Below are positions 53,217 to 62,236 of a stretch of 64,000 nucleotides of DNA, piece by piece. Below the pieces are notes generated by a model that did no database searches, was not told where the DNA came from, and was given only the letters and a program-made list of their open reading frames with translations. Location of the stretch: contig NZ_CP094975.1 of the NCBI RefSeq assembly GCF_023509015.1, positions 2,861,501 through 2,925,500 of the forward strand, written 5' to 3'. The stretch is from Pseudomonas abieticivorans (GTDB lineage Bacteria; Pseudomonadota; Gammaproteobacteria; Pseudomonadales; Pseudomonadaceae). Every line of letters starts with the position of its first letter. Within the stretch, counting starts at the first letter, position 1. The translations under genes were made by a program, and so were the position numbers.

Positions 53217-53729
53217 ATGAAAAAAACACGCCCCCTCAGCCTGATCGCAGCCCTTGGTGAAAACCGTGTGATCGGCGTCGACAACAGCATGCCCTGGCAC
53301 TTGCCGGGGGATTTCAAATACTTCAAGGCCACCACGCTCGGCAAGCCGATCATCATGGGCCGCAAGACCTGGGATTCGCTGGGCCGGCCTTTGCCGGGCC
53401 GCTTGAATATCGTGGTCAGCCGCCAGGCCAGCCTGCAGTTGGAAGGTGCCGAGGTGTATCCGTCGCTGGAGGCCGCAGTCGAGCGTGCAGACGCCTGGGC
53501 TCAGGAGCAAGGCGTGGATGAGTTGATGCTGATTGGCGGCGCGCAGCTTTACGAATTGGGCTTGGCGCAGGCCGATCGGCTATACCTGACCCGCGTGGCT
53601 CTGAGCCCAGCGGGGGATGCGTGGTTTCCGGCGTTCGACGAGGCCCAATGGGCGCTGGTTTCGAACACCGAGAACCCGGCGGTAGATGGCGCGCCGGCGT
53701 ACAACTTCGAGGTGTGGGAGCGGGCTTGA
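53217..53729 (+). CDS. folA: Dihydrofolate reductase
   Basis: 170 aa from the ATG at 53217. Conserved parts are LIAALGENRVIGVDNSMPWH then LPGDFKYFKATTLGKPIIMG, RKTWDSLGRPLPGRLNIVVS, and IGGAQLYELGLAQADRLYLT. It reduces dihydrofolate to tetrahydrofolate with NADPH. The open frame extends upstream to 53031, but the added residues run into the receptor gene on the other strand and are not DHFR-like. It converges with the cystine transporter gene across a REP element. Confidence 0.97.
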   Translation: MKKTRPLSLIAALGENRVIGVDNSMPWHLPGDFKYFKATTLGKPIIMGRKTWDSLGRPLPGRLNIVVSRQASLQLEGAEVYPSLEAAVERADAWAQEQGVDELMLIGGAQLYELGLAQADRLYLTRVALSPAGDAWFPAFDEAQWALVSNTENPAVDGAPAYNFEVWERA

Positions 53730-53730
53730 A

Positions 53731-53779
53731 GCTTCGCCGATGAATCCGCTCTGTATGAGCGAATTCATCCGCGAAAAGC
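53731..53779. repeat. REP element pair between folA and the cystine transporter
   Basis: GCTTCGCCGATGAATCCGCT and GAGCGAATTCATCCGCGAAA face each other across a short loop and are variants of the Pseudomonas GAGCGGAT-ATCCGCGAA repeat. The element sits exactly between two convergent genes, where it could stop transcription from both sides. Confidence 0.85.
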
Positions 53780-53790
53780 GCGCCGCCGTA

Positions 53791-55182
53791 TCAAGCCTGT
53801 GCAAGCTCCGCATGCTCATCGGCCTTGAGCAGCGCCTGATCGGTTTGCCCCATGATCTGGCTGGTGATGGTGCCCGCCGTCATCGAACCGCTCACGTTCA
53901 GCGCCGTGCGCCCCATGTCGATCAATGGCTCGACGGAAATCAGCAGCGCCACCAACGACACCGGCAAGCCCATGGCGGGCAGCACGATCAGCGCGGCAAA
54001 CGTTGCGCCGCCGCCGACACCGGCCACGCCAGCCGAACTCAGGGTAACGATGGCTACAAGGGTGGCGATCCACAGCGGGTCCAGCGGGTTGATGCCCACG
54101 GTGGGCGCAACCATCACCGCCAGCATGGCCGGGTATAAGCCGGCGCAGCCGTTCTGGCCGATGGTGGCGCCAAACGAGGCGGCAAAGCTGGCGATGGACT
54201 GCGGGATACCCAGGCGGCGCGTTTGTGCCTCGATGCTCAGTGGGATCGCGGCGGCGCTGGAACGGCTGGTAAAGGCGAAAGTCAGCACCGGCCAGACCTT
54301 GCGCAGGTAGCGCAGCGGATGCACCCCGGCCAGGGCCAGCAGCAGGCCGTGCACGGCAAACATCAGCGCCAGGCCGAGGTAGCTCACCACCACGAAGCTG
54401 CCCAACTTGATGATGTCCGCCAGGTTGGAGCCGGCCACTACCTTGGTCATCAACGCCAGCACACCGTAGGGCGTGAGCTTCATCACCAGGCGTACCAGGC
54501 GCATCACCCAGGCTTGCAGAGTGTCGATGGCGTTGATCACTTTTTGACCTTTTTCAACATCATCCTTGAGCAACTGCAACGCCGCCACGCCCAGGAACGC
54601 GGCGAAAATCACCACGCTGATGATCGACGTGGGCTTGGCCCGCGCCAGGTCACCCACCGGGTTCTGCGGGATGAATGACAGCAGCAATTGCGGGATATTC
54701 AGCTCCGCCACCTTGCCGGCGTAATCACTCTGGATGGTTTGCATGCGCGCCAGTTCCTGGGTACCGGCCACCAGGCCTTCGGCAGTCAGGCCGAACAGGT
54801 TGGTCAGGCCGATGCCGATCAAGGCGGCGATCATAGTAGTGAACAACAGCGTGCCGATGGTCAGGAAGCTGATCTTGCCCAGGGACGAGGCGTTGTGCAG
54901 CCGCGCCACGGCGCTGAGGATCGAGGCAAAGATCAGCGGCATCACGATCATCTGCAACAACTGCACGTAACCGTTGCCAACCAGGTCGAGCCAACCGATG
55001 GTCGATTTCAGTACCGGGCTGCCGTCACCGTAGACGGTATGCAGGCCAGCGCCGAAGAGCACGCCCAGCACCAGGCCGAGCAACACCTTCTTCGCCAGGC
55101 TCCAGGCGCTGCGACGGGTTTGCGCCAGGGCCAGCAGCAACGCCGCGAACACCAGCAAGTTGAGGAACAAGGGCAGATTCAT
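53791..55182 (-). CDS. tcyP: L-cystine / dicarboxylate-type symporter TcyP
   Basis: 463 aa of the sodium:dicarboxylate symporter superfamily. The family hallmarks are [40 protein letters not shown] (serine-rich re-entrant loop) and [20 protein letters not shown]. The N-terminal [20 protein letters not shown] and the overall sequence fit the YdjN/TcyP cystine branch better than GltP. It imports cystine across the inner membrane. Confidence 0.85.
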   Translation of the reverse strand: MNLPLFLNLLVFAALLLALAQTRRSAWSLAKKVLLGLVLGVLFGAGLHTVYGDGSPVLKSTIGWLDLVGNGYVQLLQMIVMPLIFASILSAVARLHNASSLGKISFLTIGTLLFTTMIAALIGIGLTNLFGLTAEGLVAGTQELARMQTIQSDYAGKVAELNIPQLLLSFIPQNPVGDLARAKPTSIISVVIFAAFLGVAALQLLKDDVEKGQKVINAIDTLQAWVMRLVRLVMKLTPYGVLALMTKVVAGSNLADIIKLGSFVVVSYLGLALMFAVHGLLLALAGVHPLRYLRKVWPVLTFAFTSRSSAAAIPLSIEAQTRRLGIPQSIASFAASFGATIGQNGCAGLYPAMLAVMVAPTVGINPLDPLWIATLVAIVTLSSAGVAGVGGGATFAALIVLPAMGLPVSLVALLISVEPLIDMGRTALNVSGSMTAGTITSQIMGQTDQALLKADEHAELAQA

Positions 55183-55422
55183 TGAAGCTCCAGGACAATT
55201 CGAATGCGTGGCACCTCTGTGGGCGCTGGCTAACCGTCAATCCTAACACCCTGAATTCATTGGAGATTAGAACGAGATGGAATGAAATAGGTCGTTTCTG
55301 GAATAAGCCGCTGACGTTTCTGGAAATGCAGGTGGCGTTTTCTGAACGTGGCCGGTCGTGCTCAGGCGGGAGTTGTCACAAGGGTTTGCTAGTTTCACGG
55401 CACCATTCTAGGAGTAATGCCG

Positions 55423-56478
55423 ATGAAGTTCGCGCCGAAACTGATTGCCGCCGCCTTGGCCGTTGCGCTCGCCAGCCCCGTGTTCGCCACCGAGCTCAAG
55501 CACTGGCCTGCCGATGCCGCCAAACAACTGGACGCCATGATCGCCGCCAATGCCAACAAGGGCAATTTCGCGGTATTCGACATGGACAACACCAGTTACC
55601 GCTATGACCTGGAAGAGTCGCTGCTGCCCTTTTTGGAAAACAAGGGCGTGCTGACCCGTGAAAAGCTTGATCCATCGCTCAAGTTGATCCCTTTCAAAGA
55701 CACCGCCGACCATAAAGAAAGCCTGTTCAGCTACTACTATCGGCTGTGCGAAATCGACGACATGGTCTGCTACCCCTGGGTAGCCCAGGTGTTTTCCGGC
55801 TTCACCCTCAAGCAGCTCAAGGGCTACGTGGATGAGTTGATGGCTTCCGGCAAGCCGGTGCCGAGTACTTATTACGAAGGCGACGTGGTGAAAACCATCA
55901 ACGTCGAACCGCCGAAAGTCTTTACCGGCCAAGCCGAATTATTTAACAAGCTGATGGAAAACGGCATCGAGGTCTACGTGATGACCGCCGCATCGGAAGA
56001 GCTGGTGCGCATGGTCGCGGCCGATCCCAAGTATGGCTACAACGTAAAACCACAGAATGTGATTGGCGTGACCACGCTGCTCAAAGACCCCAAGACCGGT
56101 GCACTGACCACCGCGCGCAAGCAGATTGCCGAAGGCAAGTACGACGAGAAAGCCAACTTGGGGATGGAACTGACGCCCTACCTGTGGACCCCGGCCACCT
56201 GGATGGCAGGCAAGCAGGCGGCGATCCTGACCTATATCGACCAGTGGAAAAAACCGGTGATCGTCGGTGGCGATACGCCTAGCAGCGACGGCTACATGCT
56301 GTTCCACAGCGTTGACGTGGCCAAGGGCGGCGTGCACTTGTGGGTGAACCGCAAGGCCAAGTACATGGATCAGTTGAACGGCATGATCAAGAACAATGCC
56401 GAGGCGCAGGCCAAGGAAGGGTTGCCGGTGACGGCGGACAAGAACTGGGTGATTGTGAAGCCTGAAGAGATTCAATAA
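55423..56478 (+). CDS. pchP: Phosphorylcholine phosphatase PchP
   Basis: 351 aa from the ATG at 55423, 8 nt after GGAG; ATG 55417 is too close to that site. A signal peptide ends near residue 22 (ASPVFA). HAD motif I is VFDMDNTSY with Asp53, Asp55 and Thr57, equivalent to the catalytic Asp31/Asp33/Thr35 of the mature P. aeruginosa enzyme as I recall it. Motif II is VMTAASEE and motif IV is VGGDTPSSDGYMLF. It releases phosphate from phosphorylcholine in the periplasm, feeding choline use. Confidence 0.92.
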   Translation: MKFAPKLIAAALAVALASPVFATELKHWPADAAKQLDAMIAANANKGNFAVFDMDNTSYRYDLEESLLPFLENKGVLTREKLDPSLKLIPFKDTADHKESLFSYYYRLCEIDDMVCYPWVAQVFSGFTLKQLKGYVDELMASGKPVPSTYYEGDVVKTINVEPPKVFTGQAELFNKLMENGIEVYVMTAASEELVRMVAADPKYGYNVKPQNVIGVTTLLKDPKTGALTTARKQIAEGKYDEKANLGMELTPYLWTPATWMAGKQAAILTYIDQWKKPVIVGGDTPSSDGYMLFHSVDVAKGGVHLWVNRKAKYMDQLNGMIKNNAEAQAKEGLPVTADKNWVIVKPEEIQ

Positions 56479-56495
56479 CCGGCAATAACATGACC

Positions 56496-56605
56496 GGTAG
56501 GAGCGGATTCATCCGCGAAGCAGGCGGCGCGTTCTTGCCTGAACCACTGCGGCGATCGTTTCGCGGATAAATCCGCTACAGGAGCGAATCTATCCGCGAA
56601 ACAGG
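56496..56605. repeat. Cluster of three REP elements
   Basis: GGTAGGAGCGGATTCATCCG (56496-56515), TTTCGCGGATAAATCCGCTA (56559-56578, inverted) and GGAGCGAATCTATCCGCGAA (56581-56600) are three copies of the Pseudomonas REP in alternating orientation. They occupy the 135-nt space between the convergent pchP and ilvD genes. Confidence 0.9.
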
Positions 56606-56613
56606 CGCTGGGA

Positions 56614-58455
56614 TCAGATCCCGTCCAGCATCGCCTTGTTACGCACTGCACCCTTGTCGGCACTGGTGGCCAGCAGGGCATAGGCCTTCAGGGCGGTGGT
56701 CACCTTACGTGGCCGCACTTCAACTGGCTTCCAGCCTTTCTTGTCTTGCTCGGCGCGACGTGCCGCCAGTTCTTCGTCGCTGACCAACAGGTTGATCGAA
56801 CGGTTCGGAATGTCGATCAGCACTTTGTCGCCATCTTGCACCAGGCCGATCGCGCCGCCTGCGGCAGCTTCCGGCGAAGCGTGGCCGATGGACAGGCCCG
56901 AGGTGCCGCCCGAGAAACGACCGTCGGTGAGCAGGGCGCAGGCCTTGCCCAGGCCCTTGGACTTCAGGTACGAGGTGGGGTAGAGCATCTCTTGCATGCC
57001 CGGGCCGCCTTTCGGGCCTTCGTAGCGGATGATCACGATGTCGCCGGCCTTCACTTCGTCGGCGAGGATGCCGCGTACCGCGCTGTCCTGGCTTTCGAAG
57101 ATTTTGGCGTTGCCTTCGAACACATGGATCGATTCGTCGACGCCGGCGGTTTTCACCACGCAGCCGTCCAGGGCGATGTTGCCGTACAGCACGGCCAGGC
57201 CGCCTTCTTGCGAGTAAGCGTGTTCGACACTGCGGATGCAGCCGTTTTCACGGTCATCGTCCAGTGTTTCCCAGCGCGTCGACTGGCTGAAAGCGGTTTG
57301 CGTCGGGATGCCTGCGGGGCCGGCCTTGAAGAAGTGGTGCACCGCTTCGTCGTCGGTCTGGGTGATGTCCCACTTGGCGATGCCTTCGGCCATGCTTTTG
57401 CTGTGCACGGTAGGCAGCTCTGTGTGCAACAAGCCGCCACGGGCCAGGGAGCCGAGGATGCTGAAGATGCCGCCGGCGCGGTGCACGTCTTCCATGTGGT
57501 ACTTCTGGATATTCGGCGCAACCTTGCACAGTTGCGGCACGTGACGGGACAGGCGGTCGATGTCGCGCAGGTCGAAATCGATCTCGGCCTCCTGGGCGGC
57601 GGCCAGCAAGTGCAGGATGGTGTTGGTGGACCCGCCCATGGCGATGTCCAGGGTCATGGCGTTCTCGAACGCCTTGAAGTTGGCGATGTTACGCGGCAGC
57701 ACGGAGTCGTCGTTGTCGCCGTAGTAGCGCTGGCACAGGTCGACGATGGTACGGCCGGCCTGCAGGAACAGCTGTTCGCGGTCGCTGTGGGTAGCCAGGG
57801 TGGAACCGTTGCCCGGCAATGCCAGGCCCAGGGCTTCTACCAGGCAGTTCATGGAGTTGGCGGTGAACATGCCCGAGCATGAACCGCACGTTGGGCAGGC
57901 GCTGCGCTCGTATTCAGCGACTTTCTCGTCAGAAGCGCTGGAATCGGCGGCGATCACCATGGCGTCGACCAGGTCCAGGCCGTGGCTGGCCAGTTTGGTC
58001 TTGCCGGCTTCCATCGGGCCGCCGGACACGAAGATCACCGGGATGTTCAGGCGCAAGGCGGCCATCAGCATGCCGGGGGTGATCTTGTCGCAGTTGGAAA
58101 TGCACACGATGGCGTCGGCGCAGTGGGCGTTGACCATGTACTCCACGGAGTCGGCGATGATCTCGCGGCTCGGCAGCGAGTACAGCATGCCGTCGTGGCC
58201 CATGGCGATGCCGTCGTCGACGGCAATGGTGTTGAACTCTTTAGCCACGCCACCGGCGCGTTCGATCTCGCGGGCGACCAGTTGCCCCAGGTCTTTAAGG
58301 TGCACGTGGCCCGGTACGAACTGGGTGAACGAGTTGGCAATGGCGATGATCGGCTTTTTGAAGTCGGCATCTTTCATCCCCGTGGCGCGCCACAGGGCAC
58401 GTGCGCCGGCCATGTTGCGGCCATGGGTGGACGTTTTCGAACGGTAATCAGGCAT
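56614..58455 (-). CDS. ilvD: Dihydroxy-acid dehydratase
   Basis: 613 aa. It has the iron-sulfur and active-site landmarks: [60 protein letters not shown], and the C-terminal [20 protein letters not shown]. It dehydrates dihydroxy acids in valine, leucine and isoleucine synthesis. GGAG lies 7 nt before the ATG. A possible extended -10 element (TAGAAT at 58633-58628, minus strand) is about 170 nt upstream, with no good -35. Confidence 0.97.
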   Translation of the reverse strand: MPDYRSKTSTHGRNMAGARALWRATGMKDADFKKPIIAIANSFTQFVPGHVHLKDLGQLVAREIERAGGVAKEFNTIAVDDGIAMGHDGMLYSLPSREIIADSVEYMVNAHCADAIVCISNCDKITPGMLMAALRLNIPVIFVSGGPMEAGKTKLASHGLDLVDAMVIAADSSASDEKVAEYERSACPTCGSCSGMFTANSMNCLVEALGLALPGNGSTLATHSDREQLFLQAGRTIVDLCQRYYGDNDDSVLPRNIANFKAFENAMTLDIAMGGSTNTILHLLAAAQEAEIDFDLRDIDRLSRHVPQLCKVAPNIQKYHMEDVHRAGGIFSILGSLARGGLLHTELPTVHSKSMAEGIAKWDITQTDDEAVHHFFKAGPAGIPTQTAFSQSTRWETLDDDRENGCIRSVEHAYSQEGGLAVLYGNIALDGCVVKTAGVDESIHVFEGNAKIFESQDSAVRGILADEVKAGDIVIIRYEGPKGGPGMQEMLYPTSYLKSKGLGKACALLTDGRFSGGTSGLSIGHASPEAAAGGAIGLVQDGDKVLIDIPNRSINLLVSDEELAARRAEQDKKGWKPVEVRPRKVTTALKAYALLATSADKGAVRNKAMLDGI

Positions 58456-58768
58456 GGAGCACTCCGGGCGGCTAATCAGGTAACAAAGTGGGAGTGAGCT
58501 TCTCGTGTCCTTGGTGCGCTCGGCAGGTGGCCGAATGCACGGATGAGGTCGGTGACGCCACGGGATCGCCGCGCGCTCGACCTGAGCTCATAAACCCGCC
58601 GGGGGATGATTGGCGATGAATAGGCCGATTCTACACCGCTGGCGCCAGGAAGGAACGCTGTGACCGATCAGGGGAGACTGAAGGCGTTTCTGTAGGACCT
58701 TTCTGAATTTTCTTTTCAGGCTTCTTAAGCGGCTATGCGCGGCCACTTTCATGGTTATTATCCCTGCG
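58456..58768. other. Intergenic region between ilvD and mgtE (left part)
   Basis: 313 nt without a gene. It should contain the divergent promoters of ilvD (possible TAGAAT at 58628-58633 on the minus strand) and of mgtE (possible TATTAT at 58756-58761 on the plus strand). Neither has a convincing -35 element. No repeat was seen. Confidence 0.5.
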
Positions 58769-58937
58769 CCGCATGTGCGGTATGACGAGATACCTCCCTA
58801 AATGGACCTCCCCAGTTTCAGTTCGACACGAACAGACAATCTGGCATCGACCGCATCGGCGGTGGGTTTGCCTGTGAGCTGATATCGGCAGGGTCCGATC
58901 GCTCCAGGCCACCTGCGCCGGTGTCTGGAGCACGTAA
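58769..58937 (+). promoter_or_regulatory. Structured mgtE leader with ribosome-site-sequestering hairpin
   Basis: Four hairpins can be drawn in series: CCGC/GCGG (58769-58780), GTTCG/CGAAC (58821-58833), ACCGC/GCGGT (58850-58863), and a longer one at 58901-58931. In the last, GCTCCAG pairs with CTGGAGC and an inner CACC/GGTG helix sits above it. The right arm contains GGAG (58927-58930), the mgtE ribosome-binding site, so translation should be blocked when it forms. I do not recognise a known magnesium riboswitch class. Regulation is inferred. Confidence 0.55.
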
Positions 58938-59993
58938 ATGAACACTTTAGACTTCGTAGACGCAACCACCGAAAACGCCCGTTACCTCGCCCACCTGCAA
59001 CGCGAAGACCTGCGCACCCTGAATAGTTATCCACAGGGCAGTGCCGGCGCGGTCATGAGCAGCGAATATTCCACGGTGGAGGCGGGCATGACCGCCACGC
59101 AGGCCATCGACGCCTTGCGCCGGGAAGCGGCGGACGCCGAGACCATTTATCAGACCTACGTGCTTGATGAGCGCCGGCACCTGCTGGGCACGTTGTCGCT
59201 GCGCGAATTGACCCTGGCGACGCCCACCGTGCTGGTGTCGCACTTGATGATCAAACCGGTGATCAGCGCACGGGTCGACACCCCCCAGGAAGAGGTCGCC
59301 CGGCTGATCAGCCAACACGACCTGTTGGCCCTGCCTATCATTAATGAGCACGGGGCCCTGGTGGGTATCGTGACGTGCGACGACGCCATGGACGTGGTGG
59401 TCGAGGAGGCCACCGAGGACTTCCACAAAGGTGCCTTGATCGGCAAGCACCTGGGCAACCTAAGCACCGCCACGGTGGGCCTGCTGTACCGCAAGCGCGT
59501 GCTCTGGCTGGTGTTGCTGGTGTTCGGCAACCTGTTTTCCGGTGCCGGTATCGCGGCGTTTGAAGACGTGATCGCCGCCAACATTGTCCTGGTGTTTTTC
59601 CTGCCCCTGCTGGTGGACAGCGGCGGCAACGCCGGGGCGCAGTCGGCAACCTTGATGGTCCGAGCCCTGGCGACCGGCGAGGTGGTGATGCGCGACTGGC
59701 TGCGCCTGCTCTGGCGCGAATGCTCGGTGGCCCTGGCGCTGGGCGCAACCATGGCCGTGGCCGTTGCACTGCTGGGCGCGATGCGCGGCGGCTGGGATGT
59801 GTCGCTGGTGGTGGCCAGTAGCATGCTGGTGATCGTGCTGGTGGGGAGCCTGATCGGCATGAGCCTGCCGTTTCTGCTCAACCGCCTGAACATGGACCCG
59901 GCAACGGCCAGCGGGCCGCTGATTACCTCGATCGCCGATGCGGCGGGGGTGTTGGTGTATTTCGGGATTGCTTCGGTGGTGTTGGGGCTTTAA
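58938..59993 (+). CDS. mgtE: Magnesium transporter MgtE, short form
   Basis: 351 aa, about 100 residues shorter than typical MgtE. It starts almost at the conserved YPQGSAGAVMSSEYSTVEAG, so most of the N-terminal superhelical domain is missing. The two CBS repeats (ending in LMIKPVISARVDTPQEEVAR and LLALPIINEHGALVGIVTCD) and the membrane domain are intact, with FFLPLLVDSGGNAGAQSATL and LNMDPATASGPLITSIADAA, the ion-site region. It imports magnesium at the inner membrane. Its stop overlaps the convergent MFS gene's stop. Confidence 0.92.
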   Translation: MNTLDFVDATTENARYLAHLQREDLRTLNSYPQGSAGAVMSSEYSTVEAGMTATQAIDALRREAADAETIYQTYVLDERRHLLGTLSLRELTLATPTVLVSHLMIKPVISARVDTPQEEVARLISQHDLLALPIINEHGALVGIVTCDDAMDVVVEEATEDFHKGALIGKHLGNLSTATVGLLYRKRVLWLVLLVFGNLFSGAGIAAFEDVIAANIVLVFFLPLLVDSGGNAGAQSATLMVRALATGEVVMRDWLRLLWRECSVALALGATMAVAVALLGAMRGGWDVSLVVASSMLVIVLVGSLIGMSLPFLLNRLNMDPATASGPLITSIADAAGVLVYFGIASVVLGL

Positions 59994-61213
59994 TGCGGTG
60001 GTTGCTGGTTCGCGGATAAAGCCACACCTACAGGGCGGTAAAGCCGCTGCAGCACTAGGAGGCCAACGAGGCTCAACGTGATGAATCCGGTACCCAGTGC
60101 GGTTTCGAAGCTTGCGACAACAAAGCTGACGGCCGCGCTGGCCACCCCGCCAATCACAAACACCATGGTGTTGGACATGGAGGCCGCAGTCCCCGCGCAG
60201 TCGGGAAACAGCTCCATCGCCCGGGACGTTGCCACCGGGCGCGCAATGGTGGTGCCGGCGGTGCAGATCATCATGGGCAGTAAGACGGTCGCCACACCTC
60301 GCTCTGTCAGCACGTCCAAGATCAATAGCGCCAAGCCTGCGCTGCCAATCAGTACCAATCCGATCGTCAACTGTTGCTGAGGCAGGGTGGTTTTCTGCAG
60401 CCGATTGGCAATCACCCCGCCTAGCACGTAGGCCGCGCCGTAGCTCAATAGCGCCAGGCCAAACTCGAGTTGCGAGAGCTGGAAGTAATCGAGAAAAATG
60501 ATCGGCGAAAGCGCGATAAAAGAAAAGTGACAGGTAAAAGCGATAGCAGCGATCAGTGAAAAGCCCATAAATGGGCTGCTTAACACAATGGCCCCATAAG
60601 CCTTGAACATGCCTGTGCGGCTTACTGTGTGGTGTTTGTCGCCAGGGAGCGTCGTTGCTGACTGCACCAATATTGCACCGGCAAGCAGTGCAAACAGATA
60701 AAAACTGGCGGTCCAACCCAGGGTGGCCTGCAACAACGCCCCGGCCAGCGGTGAGGTTGAAATGAAAAAACCGCTGGCACTGGTCATTAATATCCTGACG
60801 CGGTCGCGCTCATGGCTCGTGAAAATATCCTGCACCAAGGCATTCAGCAGTACGAAACAGCCACAGCCTATGGCTTGGAGGGCGCGGAAAATAATGAATG
60901 CCGAGAAACTACTGGCGTTGGCGCAGCCGATGGCACCGAGGATCGAAAGGGCCAGGCCTAGGATAAGCAGCCGTTTACGCCCCAATCGATCTGACAGAGG
61001 GCCCAAGAAGAACTGCGAAATGGCGACCCCGATGGCGAAGATGCTGATCGACAGGGCGATGTCGGCTGAGGGTGTGTCGAAGTGAGCTGAGAGGGCAGGG
61101 AAGGAGGGGAGGATGACATCTAAAGGAAAGACGCCTAGTAGGACCATGCCGATGAGTAAAGCTAGTATCGATTTGTTTTTGTGAGCGTGAGTGTGCGGCT
61201 CCACTTTATTCAT
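59990..61213 (-). CDS. MFS exporter, Bcr/CflA type
   Basis: 407 aa with twelve predicted helices. It shows the drug/H+ antiporter signs of the Bcr/CflA group: LPSFPALSAHFDTPSADIAL, FFLGPLSDRLGRKRLLILGL (loop 2-3 motif) and FRALQAIGCGCFVLLNALVQ. Its ATG overlaps the stop of the chimeric gene upstream by 8 nt, so the two were co-translated and the exporter probably served that locus. The last residues are REP-encoded. A 58-nt near-identical copy of part of it lies at 62541-62598. Confidence 0.88.
   Translation of the reverse strand: MNKVEPHTHAHKNKSILALLIGMVLLGVFPLDVILPSFPALSAHFDTPSADIALSISIFAIGVAISQFFLGPLSDRLGRKRLLILGLALSILGAIGCANASSFSAFIIFRALQAIGCGCFVLLNALVQDIFTSHERDRVRILMTSASGFFISTSPLAGALLQATLGWTASFYLFALLAGAILVQSATTLPGDKHHTVSRTGMFKAYGAIVLSSPFMGFSLIAAIAFTCHFSFIALSPIIFLDYFQLSQLEFGLALLSYGAAYVLGGVIANRLQKTTLPQQQLTIGLVLIGSAGLALLILDVLTERGVATVLLPMMICTAGTTIARPVATSRAMELFPDCAGTAASMSNTMVFVIGGVASAAVSFVVASFETALGTGFITLSLVGLLVLQRLYRPVGVALSANQQPPH
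60009..60034. repeat. REP element inside the MFS gene's 3' end
   Basis: TTCGCGGATAAAGCCACACC then TACAGG is a Pseudomonas REP variant (complement CCTGTAGGTGTGGCTTTATCCGCGAA). It encodes residues close to the C-terminus of the MFS protein, so the coding end seems to have been extended into a repeat. Confidence 0.75.
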
Positions 61214-62054
61214 ACGGAAGGCCCGCCTGTAAAAAAAGACTGGCGTAAGTAGGTTCGGAGAAAAAATTTACTTTCCTTAATACGGAAAATGTCATTGATG
61301 CCCCGGATGACACCCTCTTATTGGTTGATGTTTCATTGTTTAGTAGGTCATTTATTGTCTCTGCAGCGTCAAGCGATATTCCTGCTTCGATTAATGCTTT
61401 GATAAGCCAGTATGAATCGCCGGAAGAAAATATTTTCAAAATTGATGGCAATATTTTGGCAAAAAAATGTTTCTGCTGAGGCGTGCTTTGATGCCAAATC
61501 GTCTTAAATAAGTCAGCAAAAAATAGTGCATGCTTTGCTTCATCTTCAAGGTGATCTTGGAACATTGCATGAACAGGTGAGCTATCATAGTTTCTGCATG
61601 TTTTACGCGTTTTGAGAACGTGAACCAAGCCTGCTGAAATAGCGCGATTTGGTGGAGGTAAAGTAATGTGGTTGCTGGAGGATTTTTTGAATGATTCAAT
61701 AGGGGGCGGTTTTGATAGGGTTTCTTTGCAGTGAGCTGAGTACTGCTTTGTCGAGTCGGCTAGGTCGTTGGGTTGGCTCTCCAAGGGAATGCATTTAGTT
61801 CCGCTATGAAAAATCTCCGATAAACGATCCCAGCCCCATTCTATCTCGGAGTCGTTGGGGTATTTAATAACTCCAGCATCTAGGAAGTCTTTATCGATTG
61901 AACATGTTTGATCGAAAGACTCAGGCGTGGAGATCAACTCGCTTAGCCGATGCTGGTAAGCTATGGATAACTCGAATTGCTGATGGGTTTCACAATTCCA
62001 GACTATAAGTGATGGTGGTCTTGCGATGAAAAAAACTTTGGTATTGAAAATCAT
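61206..62054 (-). pseudogene. Chimeric gene: SagB-type dehydrogenase front joined to AurF-like diiron oxygenase back
   Basis: 282 aa from the ATG at 62054 (62060 is an alternative). Residues 1-160 look like the start of SagB/ThcOx-type flavin dehydrogenases: LIVWNCETHQQFELS, EWGWDRLSEIFHSGTK (72-87), ITLPPP and then the domain start LKTRKTCRNYDSSP (147-160). The flavin domain stops there. Residues 161-282 look like the end of AurF-type diiron N-oxygenases, with DHLEDEAKHALFFADLF (Glu172, His175 as an ExxH pair). Each half is incomplete, so an internal deletion probably fused two genes. It is AT-rich compared with its surroundings. The frame is open, so a real hybrid protein may be made. Confidence 0.65.
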
Positions 62055-62055
62055 A

Positions 62056-62077
62056 CTCATACCTTTTCTGGTATGAG
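62056..62077 (-). promoter_or_regulatory. Perfect dyad over the chimeric gene's translation start
   Basis: CTCATACC (62056-62063), a 6-nt loop, and GGTATGAG (62070-62077) are exact complements. In the mRNA the hairpin would contain the AAAAGG ribosome site in loop and stem and the first ATG. It could be a translational control element or a protein operator. Confidence 0.5.
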
Positions 62078-62121
62078 GAGAGCGGGTAGCCGGCACTCCC
62101 CGCTCACCTATTTATCTTGAG

Positions 62122-62187
62122 TTACTTGGTTTTAGCCAAGCAGTGAAGGTTGGCGATTTTTTTTGATTCAAGACTGATGTTTTTCAT
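62122..62187 (-). CDS. 21-codon small ORF, candidate precursor or leader peptide
   Basis: ATG at 62187, TAA at 62124-62122, encoding MKNISLESKKIANLHCLAKT plus a final Lys. It is Lys-rich with one Cys (residue 16). It lies 42 nt after a predicted start of transcription and 67 nt before the chimeric gene, the usual position of a precursor peptide in small modified-peptide loci. The ribosome site is weak (AAAAGATAAACC before the ATG), so translation is uncertain. A regulatory leader peptide or chance ORF are the alternatives. Confidence 0.4.
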   Translation of the reverse strand: MKNISLESKKIANLHCLAKTK

Positions 62188-62236
62188 AGGTTTATCTTTT
62201 TTGTTTTTTTGAGTGCCGAATTATGTCGGCATGTGC

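Noticed and set aside
55374..55390. Possible sigma-54 promoter before pchP (TTGTCAC then TTTGC)
   Set aside because: The distance between the two elements is one base too long and the -24 GG is missing.
56496..56605. Repeated hairpins that might suggest a CRISPR array
   Set aside because: Only three copies in alternating orientation, no regular spacers, and the sequence is the known Pseudomonas REP.
58769..58937. Known M-box or enteric mgtA magnesium riboswitch
   Set aside because: Neither the conserved M-box core nor the mgtA leader layout could be found; the structure is therefore reported as unclassified.
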